Positions 37,753 through 48,428 of a DNA stretch of 64,000 bases are shown here, piece by piece (position 1 is the stretch's first letter; every line of letters begins with the position of its first letter). The notes beneath the pieces were generated by a model, which made no database searches, was not told the DNA's origin, and saw nothing but the letters and a program-made list of their open reading frames with translations. Origin of the DNA: Rhizoclosmatium globosum (Eukaryota; Chytridiomycota; Chytridiomycetes; Chytridiales; Chytriomycetaceae). The stretch is taken from assembly GCA_002104985.1 (NCBI GenBank), contig MCGO01000057.1, forward strand, positions 212,422 to 276,421, written 5' to 3'. A program made the position numbers and the translations under genes.

Positions 37753-39549
37753 TTACCATTCATTGGCGAACATGGTTGCCCTACAACTACCTTGTTTCCT
37801 CCAAATGTCAAACGATATGGAATGAAAAGAGAGCCTGGATGCGCTGGTTTTAATTACAGTCTTGGGCTGGAGTTGTTGGACCAGTGTTGGTGGGGGTGGA
37901 GGCAGAGTTGGTGGAGGAGGTGGTTCCGGCGGCGGACTGAGGCCCTGGGGTATGGTAATGACAGCGTTGCTTGAGTCAACAAGCTTGAGTGGAATTGATA
38001 AACCTATTTAATTACAATGGATGAGAAATAGTGTAAAGAGATTGTGTCGAATAGTTACCAAGTTCAGGAAGCATACGTGGCAGAATGAAGTCAATCAAGG
38101 TGATTGGTTCATACGGTGGCAAATAAAGCCTTGGTTTTTTGATGACTAAAGACGAGATTGGTGGCGTTGTGACAAGAGAAGATGTAGAGTTTCTATTGGC
38201 AGCAGACAACCAATTCAAGGACGGGATATCACCCATTGCAGGATGAAAGATGGAAGGAGACCATGAAGAGGATACTTGAGGATTCATGTCCGAGAACCAA
38301 ATCCCAGAATTGCGATGACTCTTCTTTGTAGATGGAATCTTGGGTTGGCCAGATATCGTCTGTGACAGACGAGGATTTGGAGACGCAGTGTTTGGAATTA
38401 TAGCAGGATTCAAAATGACTGAATCGGACTGGTTGGAAGTAAGAATTGGAGTTGAAGTCTTGGTGGTATTTAATCGGCTGTGTAGCCGTGGGCGTGACCC
38501 AAGCCGAACAAGACTACTCGGATTTAGACCTAAGCCTGACCCAACAATTAGCTATGGATACCTTACACGAATTGAATCTTACCTGAGAGTGTTGCACCAG
38601 ATGTTAATCGCTTCCAATACCGGGCAGGTTGGAAGAGTTGGAGGCCTTCAATTGGGAGACCAACAGCCACAGATGCAGCCTGCTTTGCTTCCAGCACAGT
38701 TGAATCATTGGAGACTAGAACCATAACAATTGATCCATTTGGTACGATAACAGATAGATAGAACTTGTCATCAACGGACAACGGCTTCAAAGGCACTGAC
38801 AACCATAGGTACTTGGCGAGGTCCAACAGCCCGCCAATCAAAAAGACACAGAAGGAGAGCAGCAAGCCACAGAGGGCAATCAGGTTCTCATAGCGAGTAA
38901 GTAGCTCGGCAACGCGAATCTCCTGGATAAGTCGTTCATAACCAGCAAGCAACTCGACCAGTTGAGAGAGCTTCAGTTCCTTGGCCACGGTCTTGAGAGA
39001 CTTCTTGGCCCAAGACTTGTGTCGGCGATGTTCTTTCTTCCTTCGTTCGTAGTCGGAAGACCCAACGAGAGGATGATTTCTCAGCCATTTTGAGTGGAAC
39101 TTGAACTGGAGACGCAGTGCGTTCTGGAATAGAAATCTTTCCCAAACAAGTAGGAAGAATGGAAGAGGGCATGAAATGGACACGGAAAGGAGTGACGAGA
39201 TCGACAGTTTCAAGGTGACCTGGGGAAAGGAAAAGACAAACGTTAGAAATGCGATTCAAAGAGGACACAAGAATCATACCTGCGTGTCCACAAGTGGAAG
39301 ACAGATTGAAGCCAAGAATCCTCCCACGGTGGTTGGCGACCAACATTTGGAACCCCTGATTACATTCACTTGGACAATAGACGTCAAATACCGACAAATA
39401 ATCAGAGAGAGACCACGGAATGAATAGGATACTACGTGTCAATAATAGTGTCAGCGTTTCTCATGGCGATTCAGGACACAAGACACACCTCCACCAGTAA
39501 AGATCTTCGAAAGGACGGCAAAGAGAGCGGCAACGGAGAAATAGGATAG
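37753..39549 (-). CDS. Membrane protein of unknown family
   Basis: Five exons with frame-consistent joins: 39549-39489, 39431-39280, 39219-38583, 38418-38059 and 38003-37753. Begins MLSYFSVAALFAVLSKIF, a signal-anchor-like helix. A hydrophobic pair follows (GFLASICLPLVD..., SVSISCPLPFFLLVWE), then a basic, charged stretch (YERRKKEHRRHKSWAKKSLK), a helix with LSQLVELLAGYERLIQEI, and a strong transmembrane segment (LIALCGLLLSFCVFLIGGLL). A beta-rich soluble part (KFYLSVIVPNGSIVMVLV...) could be ubiquitin-like. The C-terminus is polyproline-rich. I do not recognise the family. Three to four membrane passes are likely; the organelle is unknown. The exon structure is my own reconstruction. Confidence 0.55.
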
Positions 39550-39712
39550 CATCGTTTAAGTCTATTTGGATATTTAGTATCAGTGATTAAATAAAGAAGA
39601 AGAGGAGAGGTATGGTAGGAATTGGGCGTAGATAGCCTCTCTCCTTCACCAACAACAAACATTTGACACAACCTCAGGTTCACAGGGAAGGAGGAGTGAA
39701 TAACCGATGGTA

Positions 39713-40108
39713 TCAAGAGTAATTGAAGGGTGAGATATGGGAAGATGAGATCGTAATCAATTGAGTGGGGGGCGGTGGTCCAGACCAATCCAGATCACGG
39801 AATGAGAGGATGCCGTAAGATTGCAGAGCACTCAAGGTGAACAAACGGTCCTCTATCAACGACAACTAATGCTAAGAAGGAAGGGAAGCGGTGATGAAGG
39901 GGAGAAAGGGATGACTCACTTGCAAGCGTTTGTTCAAATTTGTGAGGATTTTCGAAATTTGACTCACTATCCACTGGTAGAGTGATGAAAATGAACAGAA
40001 AATTATGCCAATCACAGACGGATAACTTAAAGGAATCAGGGATGCAGTAGTAGCAGAGTTGGCTGAAGAGGAGCCTGAGCCGAAGGACAAGAATGAGAGG
40101 TAATGCAA
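39713..40108 (-). pseudogene. Hypothetical two-exon gene that has lost its start codon
   Basis: Minus-strand frame beginning HYLSFLSFGSGSSSA, then a hydrophobic helix (SVIGIIFCSFSSLYQWIV). An intron (gtgagt...cattag, about 39,919-39,866) leads to LSLIEDRLFTLSALQSYGILSF and a stop at 39,713. The same first residues occur at 42,931 preceded by an ATG (MPSTSS). Here the ~16 bp that would carry the ATG are missing, so the frame has no initiator. The first exon lies in the direct duplication described separately. Alternative: an upstream exon provides the start. Confidence 0.45.
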
Positions 40109-40381
40109 TTATTTACGATAAAAAATGATGTTGTTTTGCGAAAGTGAAGGTGCAATTATTGCGTGCAAAAGAGGGGAGTTTGTTTCGTTTCGATTGGGAT
40201 TGGGTTGTTTCGGAAAATTTCAGTTTGATATTCACCCCCCTGTTTTATATGGAAGGAGGAAAGAAGGAAGAAGAAGCAGATGGAAATATATTATTAAGTA
40301 ACCCAGTCCTTTCCACGAGATTCTTAAAGCTTCCGTTAAAATAGAGTGTGTGAGTAAGAGAGGGGAAAGAAAGAAAAGAAT
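40060..40381. repeat. Direct duplication, copy 1
   Basis: About 322 bp repeated in the same orientation at 42,868-43,217. Shared landmarks: ggagcctgagccgaaggaca, ttgcgtgcaaaagaggggag and cagtcctttccacgagattc. Copy 1 lacks small blocks present in copy 2, including the one encoding an ATG. Its right end overlaps the 3' end of the chitinase reading frame. Confidence 0.93.
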
Positions 40382-42321
40382 TACAGAAGTAGATGTGGTA
40401 GAAGTAGCCGAAATGATGGTAAAAGTAGCCGAAGTGGTGGTCAAAGTTTTCAAAGGAATACTTGTTGAAACTTGTGTCGCCGAGGTTCCAACAACAGAGG
40501 CAGTGGAAGCGGTTTTAATAGCAGATGTTGTCTTTGTCACAGCGGTTGTGAAACTTGCCGAGGATGACGAGGCAACACAAATTCCTTCTTGGAACCACGC
40601 GTCAGAAGTGCCCGGAGCAGCGTTTTGATCAATCCAATACTTTGGGTGATAGTTATACCCTTTGTAACTGCATTTATCTGATGGGGACTTGTATTGAACG
40701 GTTTTATCCCATGGAGGATAACAAGTTGCTGGACCGACTGGTGGAGGACCGATAGGTGGGTGCACAGGAACATTGTTTGATGATCCAGGAAGAGGGGCAT
40801 CGTCCAAAATAGGAATTGATCCTGAGCAACGTGCGGTTTTGGGACCAAGGACTTGCTTGCAAAGTGCTTGTGCCAGAGCATTCACGGGAACATCCGCTTT
40901 GGATCCTTGTGGCTTGAAAAGTTCCCAAAAGAATCCGTTTTTGTAGTATGGCTGAGTGTTGGACAAGATTTCACCAGCAAGAGAGTTTGAGAGAGGCATC
41001 AAGTGTTCCGCGTCGGAGGCGGGTGGATAAGCTGGAGTTCCAATTTCATAACCGACAGCGGCAGGAATTCCAGCAGAGGTGTAGGTTGACATGTAGAATT
41101 GGACTTGTCCATCAAGAGAGCAACTAGCTGGTGCAGGTGGGCAGTTCACAGCAGAGTTGGAGAGATCGTATGTCATAATATTCCATCCACCGCTGTTGGC
41201 AATCCATTGAACGAGATCAGGATAAGCAGCTGCCATGTTCAAAGTCAACCCCTTCAAGTTTCCTCCCCACCAAGTCCCAGCCCAAGCTCCTGCAGCAGAA
41301 CCAGCAGTAGAGACTTTAAGAGACGGGTAAATATTTTGTGCGTTAATTCGAACATCCTGCATTATTGCCGAATACTTGAAGACTGTTTGGTATAAGGTAC
41401 ATCCAGTCCCACAGTTTGCCTGCCCAGCTTTGAACTTGTCCGCATGCCAAAACTCCTCATAGTCAATATCAACGCCATCAAGACCAAGATCTTTTGCGAG
41501 GTACACCAAATCTTGATATGGATCGCGTCCCTTCTTGTTCCACTCATTCCATCCCGGAACAACGTGTCCCTCCACGGTGTTACCAGCAACAAGCTCAGGG
41601 TGCCAAACAGGATCCACGCCAAAGTTGTTGTTCTTGGTGACGTATACCTGGGCCTGTTTCCAAGTTGGGCTGTTTGCGGGCTCAGGAAAGACTGCAAAGG
41701 AGTTGGGTGTGTTTCCATTCGCGGGGGGTTCACACGCGTAACACCATTGATTTGCGTCGTTACAGTTTGCAAAGTTACCACCTCCGAATTTACCGATGGT
41801 TGAGGAAAAAGTCGGGCCGGGACCGTAGTTGTTGATGGAGTACAATGCGTATGCCCATGGCCTTAAGATGTGTTAAATTGAAGTGTTATACACGTAAAAA
41901 TCACTTACCAGCAGTTATAATCCCAGCCTCCCATTGACAAGAAGACTTCAACACCACCAGCTTGCAAGTCCCCAACATATTTCTTGATTTCAGAGAAGCC
42001 ATGATCAGGCAAGGATTCATCATAGTTTAAGCCGACTCCAACAAGGTTCTTTGACCCCGGCTCATAATACATGTCTGGACGGGCGAAGGAGAGCCAGACT
42101 CGATTGACTGGTAAGGTAGAGGCACTTTCGGCAAGCAATTGAAGTTTCTTCTTCTGGCCCTATTTTCAGTTGAATTCATTCATTGTCAGTATATGTAAAC
42201 AGATAGGGCAATCACTCACGAAGAGAACGTAACCACCAGCAAATGCGTCGACAGGAGGGTTCACTAAGGCATGCACTTGAACGGCGGCAGCAGCAGCTAC
42301 AGCAATTATTGCGAAAAGCAT
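40232..42321 (-). CDS. Secreted GH18 chitinase with C-terminal chitin-binding-like module
   Basis: ATG at 42321 with a signal peptide (MLFAIIAVAAAAAVQVHA). Two introns (near 42,215-42,140 and 41,910-41,855) join it to VWLSFARPDMYYEPGSKN, EVFLSMGGWDYNCW (the SxGG strand) and the large exon. The catalytic motif DGVDIDYEE (near 41,455-41,485) is intact, and GWNIMTYDLSN and the Trp-rich strand match GH18. A Cys/Trp module (CYPPWDKTVQY, YHPKYWIDQN, WFQEGIC) resembles CBM5/12-type chitin-binding domains. A Thr/Ser/Ala linker follows. The last ~45 residues (from about VILFFLSPLL) are encoded inside the duplicated segment and are hydrophobic, so the natural stop may have been lost or the tail may act as a membrane or GPI-type anchor. 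Likely acts on the fungus's own wall or on external chitin. Confidence 0.9.
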
Positions 42322-42694
42322 TCGGATGAGGATCACTTGCTTTTGAATCAAAGTTTCTTGAAGCGCCAAGGTTACTTTGAGTCCTGGTCTTTTTAAACCA
42401 AAGTGCAAGGGTCGTTGATGTGTGTTTTTTTGGTTTTGTTTTTTGCGGTCACGAGGAGAACTGCAAAAAAGTGACAGGTGTCATGTGACATACACATTTT
42501 GGCTGAAGGTACAGAATCATGCTTAAAAGGAGCCCGCCCAAGAGAGGAGATGGTCATATTTTGAATTACTATAAATTAAGGGGAGTTGTATAGACAAATG
42601 TTTATTTTATACATGCCCCTATGAAGGAGGATAGCTTTTGAATGTAGTTACAAGTAGAGCAGTGCAAAGAAATATTAATATACTTTTTAGTTTT
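42322..42694. promoter_or_regulatory. Chitinase upstream region
   Basis: 373 bp. T-rich on the plus strand (A-rich on the chitinase strand), with a TTTAAA-like motif about 70 bp upstream of the chitinase start. No gene seen. Confidence 0.4.
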
Positions 42695-42931
42695 CTACTG
42701 TTGCAAGCTCAGCTCGGACGGCATAGGAAGGACGGCGATGTTTGACCTGCTTCGTTTCGCATGCTTATGATTGCGACGCGAAGAAGTAGGGGGCGCATCG
42801 AGTCCAAGAGAAGTTTCACTTGATTGTCTCAGATTCTGCTGTTCAAGATCGTCGTTATGCTTTGCGGTGGCTGAAGAGGAGCCTGAGCCGAAGGACAAGA
42901 ATGAGAGGTAATGCGAGGATGTCGATGGCAT
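42695..42931 (-). CDS. Small hypothetical protein (78 aa)
   Basis: ATG at 42931; begins MPSTSSHYLSFLSFGSGSSS, then a charged region (SSRRNHKHAKRSRSN) and ends LSLQQ. The first ~20 residues are shared with the frame at 40,108, because both lie in the direct duplication; the rest is unrelated. No domain. It may be the first exon of a longer gene or a chance ORF behind a duplicated promoter. Confidence 0.3.
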   Translation of the reverse strand: MPSTSSHYLSFLSFGSGSSSATAKHNDDLEQQNLRQSSETSLGLDAPPTSSRRNHKHAKRSRSNIAVLPMPSELSLQQ

Positions 42932-43217
42932 TTATGATAAAATTGTTATGATGTTGTTGTTGTTTTGCGAAAGTGAAGGTGCAATTATTGCGTGCAAAAG
43001 AGGGGAGTTTGTTTCGTTTCGATTGGGATTGGGTTGTTTCGGAAAATTTCAGTTTGATATTCACCCCCCTGTTTTATATGGAAGGAGGAAAGAAGGAAGA
43101 AGAAGCAGATGGAAATATATTAGTAAGTAACCCAGTCCTTTCCACGAGATTCTTAAAGCTTCCGTTAAAGTGGAGTGTTTAGAGTGTGAGTAAGAGAGGG
43201 GAAAGAAAGAAAAGAAT
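42868..43217. repeat. Direct duplication, copy 2 (between small ORF and SerRS)
   Basis: About 350 bp, the counterpart of 40,060-40,381. It lies in the divergent interval between the 42,931 ORF and the SerRS gene, so it probably includes promoter sequence for one or both. Copy 2 is the more complete copy and may be the ancestral one. Confidence 0.9.
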
Positions 43218-43325
43218 GAGCTAAGAAAAGTAGATAATGTCAATGTTAATGAAAAGAAAGAAAGAAAGAAAGCAAGAGAGAAAAGAAAGAATGAGTCACA
43301 CCCAACTCCATCATCCCAAAAAACG

Positions 43326-45144
43326 ATGAAGCCTTCCCCTTCAACCAACCAACTAGTTCGCATGAGCAATGTCATCATCCAACAAAGCACCACCACTGCT
43401 AGCACCACGCGATACCGACTAAAGACGACAAGCACACGTGGGACACTGAATGCGGGCCCTTTAAAGGGCTCTTTAAACCAACCAACCAACCAACAACAAC
43501 AACAATCAAACCAAAGTCGTTCCTTCCTTCCCCATCTCGACTACAAATCACTCAAGGCAAAGACCCTCTCTGGTTCGCTGCCCTCAAACATCAAACTCAG
43601 AAACATCGCAAACACCGATCCATTCTCCGTCGTTGCTCTCTACGACAAACGTGTCTCGGCCGACTTTGATCTGGCCGAACTCAGAAAACTCAGAAACAAA
43701 ATCGCCGCCGATGTCAAAGCACTCGCAAAACAGAAAACCTCAAATCAAAATTCGGACGCCTTTCAGACCCTCCAACAACGTGGACGCGCTCTTAAACAAG
43801 AAATTGCTGAAAAGGAACATGCTCTTTCCCAGTTGGATCTGAATCTGTGCGTGACCTTTTACCTCAAACAAAAACTAATACAATACACCACATAAAATCT
43901 AGTTACGACGAAGCCCGGCATTTACCCAACGACACGTGCCCCTCTGTTCCGATTGGCGATGAATCAAAAGCGGAAGTACTCGACATTATAAACAAACACA
44001 AAATCCCTCCCCCTCCCACACCAGAAACTCTGGATTCCATCAAAAACCACGTCGACCTCTGCTCCCTCCACGACATGGCAGACTTCACACGTGCATCAAA
44101 AGTATCTGGCTCAGGCTTCTACTTTCTAAAAAACTTTGGCGCTCTCTTTGAACTCGCCCTCCAACGCTACGCCATCGAAACTCTCACCCTCCACCACGGT
44201 TTCACCCCCGTTACAGTCCCCGACATTATCCGCCACGAAGTCCTTGAAGCCTGTGGATTCTCCCCGCGTGCCGGCGTGCAAGACCCTCAAACCTATTTCT
44301 TGAACACCCATCTCGATCCATCCCAGCATCAACATCACACAAACACCACCAACGCCGCGGCTTTTGATCCAATGCGTCTGTGTCTGGCTGCTACCGCTGA
44401 ATTCCCTCTGGCCGCTATGCATGCCGGGGAAGTCTTGAAGCCATCTGAACTACCAATCAAGTACGTCGGTCTGGGTCGTGCGTTCCGTGCGGAGGGGCTC
44501 GCAGGTTCAATCAACCGTGGACTCTACCGTGTCCACCAATTCAGTAAAGTCGAAATGTTTGGACTCGTCGCGGGCGGCTCTGGGAAAGAGGCGCTTGAAC
44601 GCTCTGAGGCGATGATGGAGGAATTCAAGTCTATCCAGCAATCCCTTTTTGAAGGGTTGGAGATTTGCTTCCGGATCTTGAATATGCCCACGGAGGAACT
44701 TGGGGCTCCGGCGTACAAGAAATACGATATGGAGGCTTGGATGCCGGGAAAGAATGCATGGGGAGAGGTTTGCTTCCTCACCTTTTTTGTGTACTACGCA
44801 CTGATCCAAACCAAAAAAACAAACAAACACAGATTTCTAGCACGTCTAATTGTACAGACTACCAATCGCGTCGCTTGAATATCCGCAACTTCCCTCAATC
44901 TCAATCCACTGATTCCCCAAGTGGTGGTGGTGAGGCAACAACAACGAATTTGGACTTTGTGCATACAATCAACGGAACTGCTGCTGCGATTCCAAGACTT
45001 TTGATTGCACTGGTAGAAACACATCAGAATTCAAAGGGGGATGTGTATGTGCCTCTTGCGTTGAGACCGTTTTTGTTGGGTGGGAAAGTGGATGTGATCA
45101 AGGCGGGTGAAAGCTTTGGGGATGTGATGAAACGTATTCGTTGA
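43326..45144 (+). CDS. Seryl-tRNA synthetase (probably mitochondrial)
   Basis: Class II aminoacyl-tRNA synthetase. The N-terminal ~70 residues are Ser/Thr/Gln-rich and basic, as in a mitochondrial presequence; ATGs at 43,326 and 43,362 are both possible starts. The coiled-coil tRNA-binding arm follows (ADFDLAELRKLRNKIAADVK, LKQEIAEKEHALSQLD), then, after the intron at ~43,848-43,902, the catalytic core: SGFYFLKNFGALFELAL, TVPDIIRHEVLEACGF, LGRAFRAEG...YRVHQFSKVEMF (motif 2). After the intron at ~44,767-44,831 comes ISSTSNCTDYQSRRLNI, then HTINGTAAAIPRLLIALVE (motif 3). Complete by length and motifs. Confidence 0.93.
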
Positions 45145-45532
45145 TGATTTGAGGTTGACATGAAGTTGAAGTAAAGAAAGATGGGATTTTAATGACCTTT
45201 GTTTCTTTGCCATTGGATGTAGCGGAGCACACCATGATCTTTGACATAACAGAGGCGACGGGTCTGATCCTAACGTCCTTACACAGAGAATACGATGAAA
45301 AATGATCAAATTATGGATGTGGCTGTACTGCACACCCAAAATCTGGAACTGGTCTTCTCACTCAACTTCGCGTCAACACATGAAATATCATTGAGTTAAA
45401 TCAGTTTAATCACATAATTGGCAGAGCAGAGAGGAAAATGAAAACCAAATATTGGGCAAATTCAAAAACCCGATCATCCAAATCCTTCACCCTCCCCCTC
45501 TTTCCCTTGCCCAAAACATTAGAAGAAACAAT
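45145..45532. other. Convergent intergenic region, SerRS / NDP kinase
   Basis: 388 bp holding the 3' flanks of both genes. No gene, RNA or repeat recognised. Confidence 0.5.
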
Positions 45533-46194
45533 TTACTCGTAGATCCAGGCATCAACGGCACGGTCGAAAGCCTGGACACCCTCAGGGAACCAAAGGGCAA
45601 TCTCGTGCTCAGCAGACTCAACAGAGTCAGAACCGTGGCAAATGTTACGGCCAATGTCAATGGCAAAGTCACCACGGATGGTTCCTGGGAGGGAAGCCAA
45701 TGGGTTGGTCTCACCGAGGAGGACACGTCCAGACTTGACGACACCCTTTCCGGCCCAGACCATGGCAACAACTGGACCAGAGGTCATGTACTGGATCAAC
45801 TGTATATGAACAATATCATTTTAGTTTTCTTTCTTTTTGTGTTGATTCATCAAAGGGGAAGTGGAGTGTGGGTGGTTGGGTGAAAAAGAGCAAAAAACGC
45901 CAGTTGATGAAGGGGAAAGGGTATTAAAAAGAAGAGGCAAAGAGTGGTACTTACACCTGGGAAGAACTTCTTCTCCTTGAGGTCAGCGTAGTGCTTCTCG
46001 AGGTGAGCCTTTCCTGGGGCAGTGAGCTTAAGAGCAACAAGCTTGAAACCCTTGGCCTCGAAACGCTTGATAATCTCTCCGACGAGTCCTCTCTGGACTC
46101 CGTCTGGCTTAACCTGATGCATTCATTGTACATGGTTAGAGGCATCTTCTGCTGATGGTGAACAAAGACTCACCATGATGTAGGTGCGCTCCAT
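45533..46194 (-). CDS. NDK1: Nucleoside diphosphate kinase
   Basis: Exchanges phosphate between nucleoside tri- and diphosphates. Three exons: MERTYIM at 46,194 (intron gtgagt), then [20 protein letters not shown]...EKKFFPG, a ~150 bp intron, then [37 protein letters not shown], and [20 protein letters not shown] with the phosphorylated His. Ends with WIYE. About 150 residues, normal for the family. No targeting sequence, so cytosolic. All active-site residues visible. Confidence 0.97.
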
Positions 46195-46463
46195 TTTTGC
46201 TGTCTTGTTTTTGCTGAAGGGTGAAAAAACGCAAATAGCACTCAAAAGGGAAAACAGCGAAAGTCAGCGAAGAAGCTGGATCATACAGGCCATTATTCCT
46301 AAAGGATCATCCGTTCCTTCTACATAATAATTTAGAATGTGACAGCAGAAGAAAAAGACGTCAAGAAGAACACAAACAAAAGTATCGCGAAATATAGTTT
46401 ATTCGCAAGAAACAAGAAAAAAAAAGGTGTCAAACAATACAGGGTTAAGTCAAATGTGTGTTT

Positions 46464-47958
46464 TTAAGCGTTAGTTGGCTTCAAGACAATTGGCTTGGAA
46501 CCCTCTGGGAAAGGCACACCCAACTCCAACAACTTGGCAAAGGCAGCAGAAAAGTCCTTGAAGAACAAGTCTCCATCCTTGGCGTACTTGTACGCCTGCA
46601 AGTAGAAGGTACGGTCGTTGTAGAAAGACATGTCGTTTGGAGTCATCATCAAGTCACCAGTGGCCTTGTCAGCAAACTGCTTTGGTCCATCCCACTTCTT
46701 CTCAACCCACTTCTCTTCAAGCAAACGGGTAAAGTAGTCGTTGGAGAAGGTGGTTGGGGCGCGGGTCCATGGTCCATCGTATCCGGAACGGTCAGTGTGG
46801 CAACGGCCGAGAGCGTGGGCACCAACGAGGGCAACGATTTCTTGGTCGTTGAAACCCATCTTGTAGAAAATCTCACGGGAGTGCTTTTGGCCTTGGCTGG
46901 CGTCTGGGAGACGACCCTCTGGTGGGCAAGCAGCTCCAGAGGTGGCATCAGTACGGCCTGGGCGCCATGGAACAATTGGTCCACCCTATTTTGTGGCTGT
47001 GGGTTAGCGGACTGTGGTGATTGTTTTTTGGAGAAGGGCACAAAACATACCATCTCTTGGACGGCAGCAACTCCAGCAAGAGTCCAGAGATCAGCGTAAG
47101 AAATTTGAGGGAACTTCTTCTTGATTGGCTCAAGAATGTTTCTATTCAATAATGCAGAAAAGTTAAGGATTCATTGCCCATTCAAAAGAGACTCCCAAAC
47201 AACCCTCCAACTCACCTGGCAACAGCCAAACCAGCGTTAGCACCGTGAGAAGCCTCAGGTTCGAATCTCATAGTGGCACCGTTGGAACCACCAGTGTTGG
47301 AGTGCTTGTCGTAGGTACCAGAAGCGTGCCAAGCAAGACGAACGAGAACAGGTCCGTAGGAACCGTCATCGTAGTTGTCGTTGTCTGATTGAATTCAAAA
47401 GAGGGGAACGGTGATGGGAAGAGGAGGAGGAGGGGTGGATTAGTAAAATTTGAAATTCGGGTTTTGAGGGTGGCCATGAGCTTTGAGACGCGAGGGGAGG
47501 TTCGTTCGTTCGAGATGGAGGGTGGTGGGCAGGCGAAGGTGGCAGGGAAACCATAGTAAAGAGCAAGAGAGGGACAAGGAGTAGAGAGGGGACGAGAAGG
47601 TGGTGGAGGTGGTGGAAGGGAAGGGAAGGCAGCAAAAGTGAAAAGGTAGGGTGAGGGAGGGTGAGGCATACCAAGGAGACCAGCGACAGCGTTGTAAACC
47701 TCCTGGTAGTCAAGGGGCTTCTGTGGGACACCGGCAGCCTGGATAGCAATTAGGCATGTTTTAAGAGCAGGGTATTAAGCACCGCACCTTTTGCAGATCA
47801 CTCTGGAAGTAGTAGGCTCCTGCACCGGCAGCACCGAGAAGGAGAGGAAGAGTCCATGAGGAACCCTTCTTCTCGCTGGCTGAAGCAAATTGGCGGACTG
47901 GAGCAACGCGTGCGGATGCTGGAAGACGAGCCGCGGTGGTCAAAACTCGGGCGAACAT
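46464..47958 (-). CDS. CCP1: Cytochrome c peroxidase, mitochondrial
   Basis: Reduces hydrogen peroxide with electrons from cytochrome c in the intermembrane space. ATG at 47958: [20 protein letters not shown] is an Arg/Ala-rich presequence, followed by a hydrophobic sorting segment ([17 protein letters not shown]). Next exons: [14 protein letters not shown], then [16 protein letters not shown] (distal Arg, Trp, His), [36 protein letters not shown], and [21 protein letters not shown] with the proximal His. [18 protein letters not shown] and the C-terminus are standard. Intron between 47,384 and ~47,672 is purine-rich on the plus strand. The gene starts 471 bp from the divergent MFS gene. Confidence 0.95.
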
Positions 47959-48428
47959 TTTGGAGGAAAAAAGAGGTGGTGAGAACAACCAGGTGCTTTG
48001 TGTCTCTTCTTTGCTCTTCTTTGCGTACCCTGTCCTTTCGCGCAATACCAATTCGTTTCAGCCTACCATCAGTGCTTTTCTTGTATTTTTTAGGGGTAGG
48101 GCCTTCTTCTTATACTCCACTTGGGCGTTCCTTCTCCGCCATTGGCCCTCAAGTCCCGATCTCTCAGAAACCCTGACAATTCATTTCCTAGCCAATAGGA
48201 TTCTGTTTTATCAGTCTCTTGTTCTTTATGAGGAAAAACTACGAGCTTGTGTATTCTTAGTAACAGGGAAGTCCCTTGACATTCGTGCAGCCGTGACGTT
48301 ATTTGGGATATCGATATAAATAACAGAAGGTTTTCAATCTTTACTTTTAGTGGTTTTGGGGACACCAGCCAAGAAAGAGATCACAAGATTGTGAGATGCA
48401 AGATTCTTTGCCCCAAAAGACGTGAAAG
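47959..48428. promoter_or_regulatory. Divergent region, CCP1 / MFS transporter 1
   Basis: 470 bp between two divergent ATGs. CT-rich on the plus strand at 47,997-48,030. No separate gene recognised. Confidence 0.45.

Noticed and set aside
47259..47270. tRNA T-arm-like string gttcgaatctca
   Set aside because: Lies in the cytochrome c peroxidase coding sequence (SHGANAG/EPEAS region); no matching acceptor or anticodon stems.
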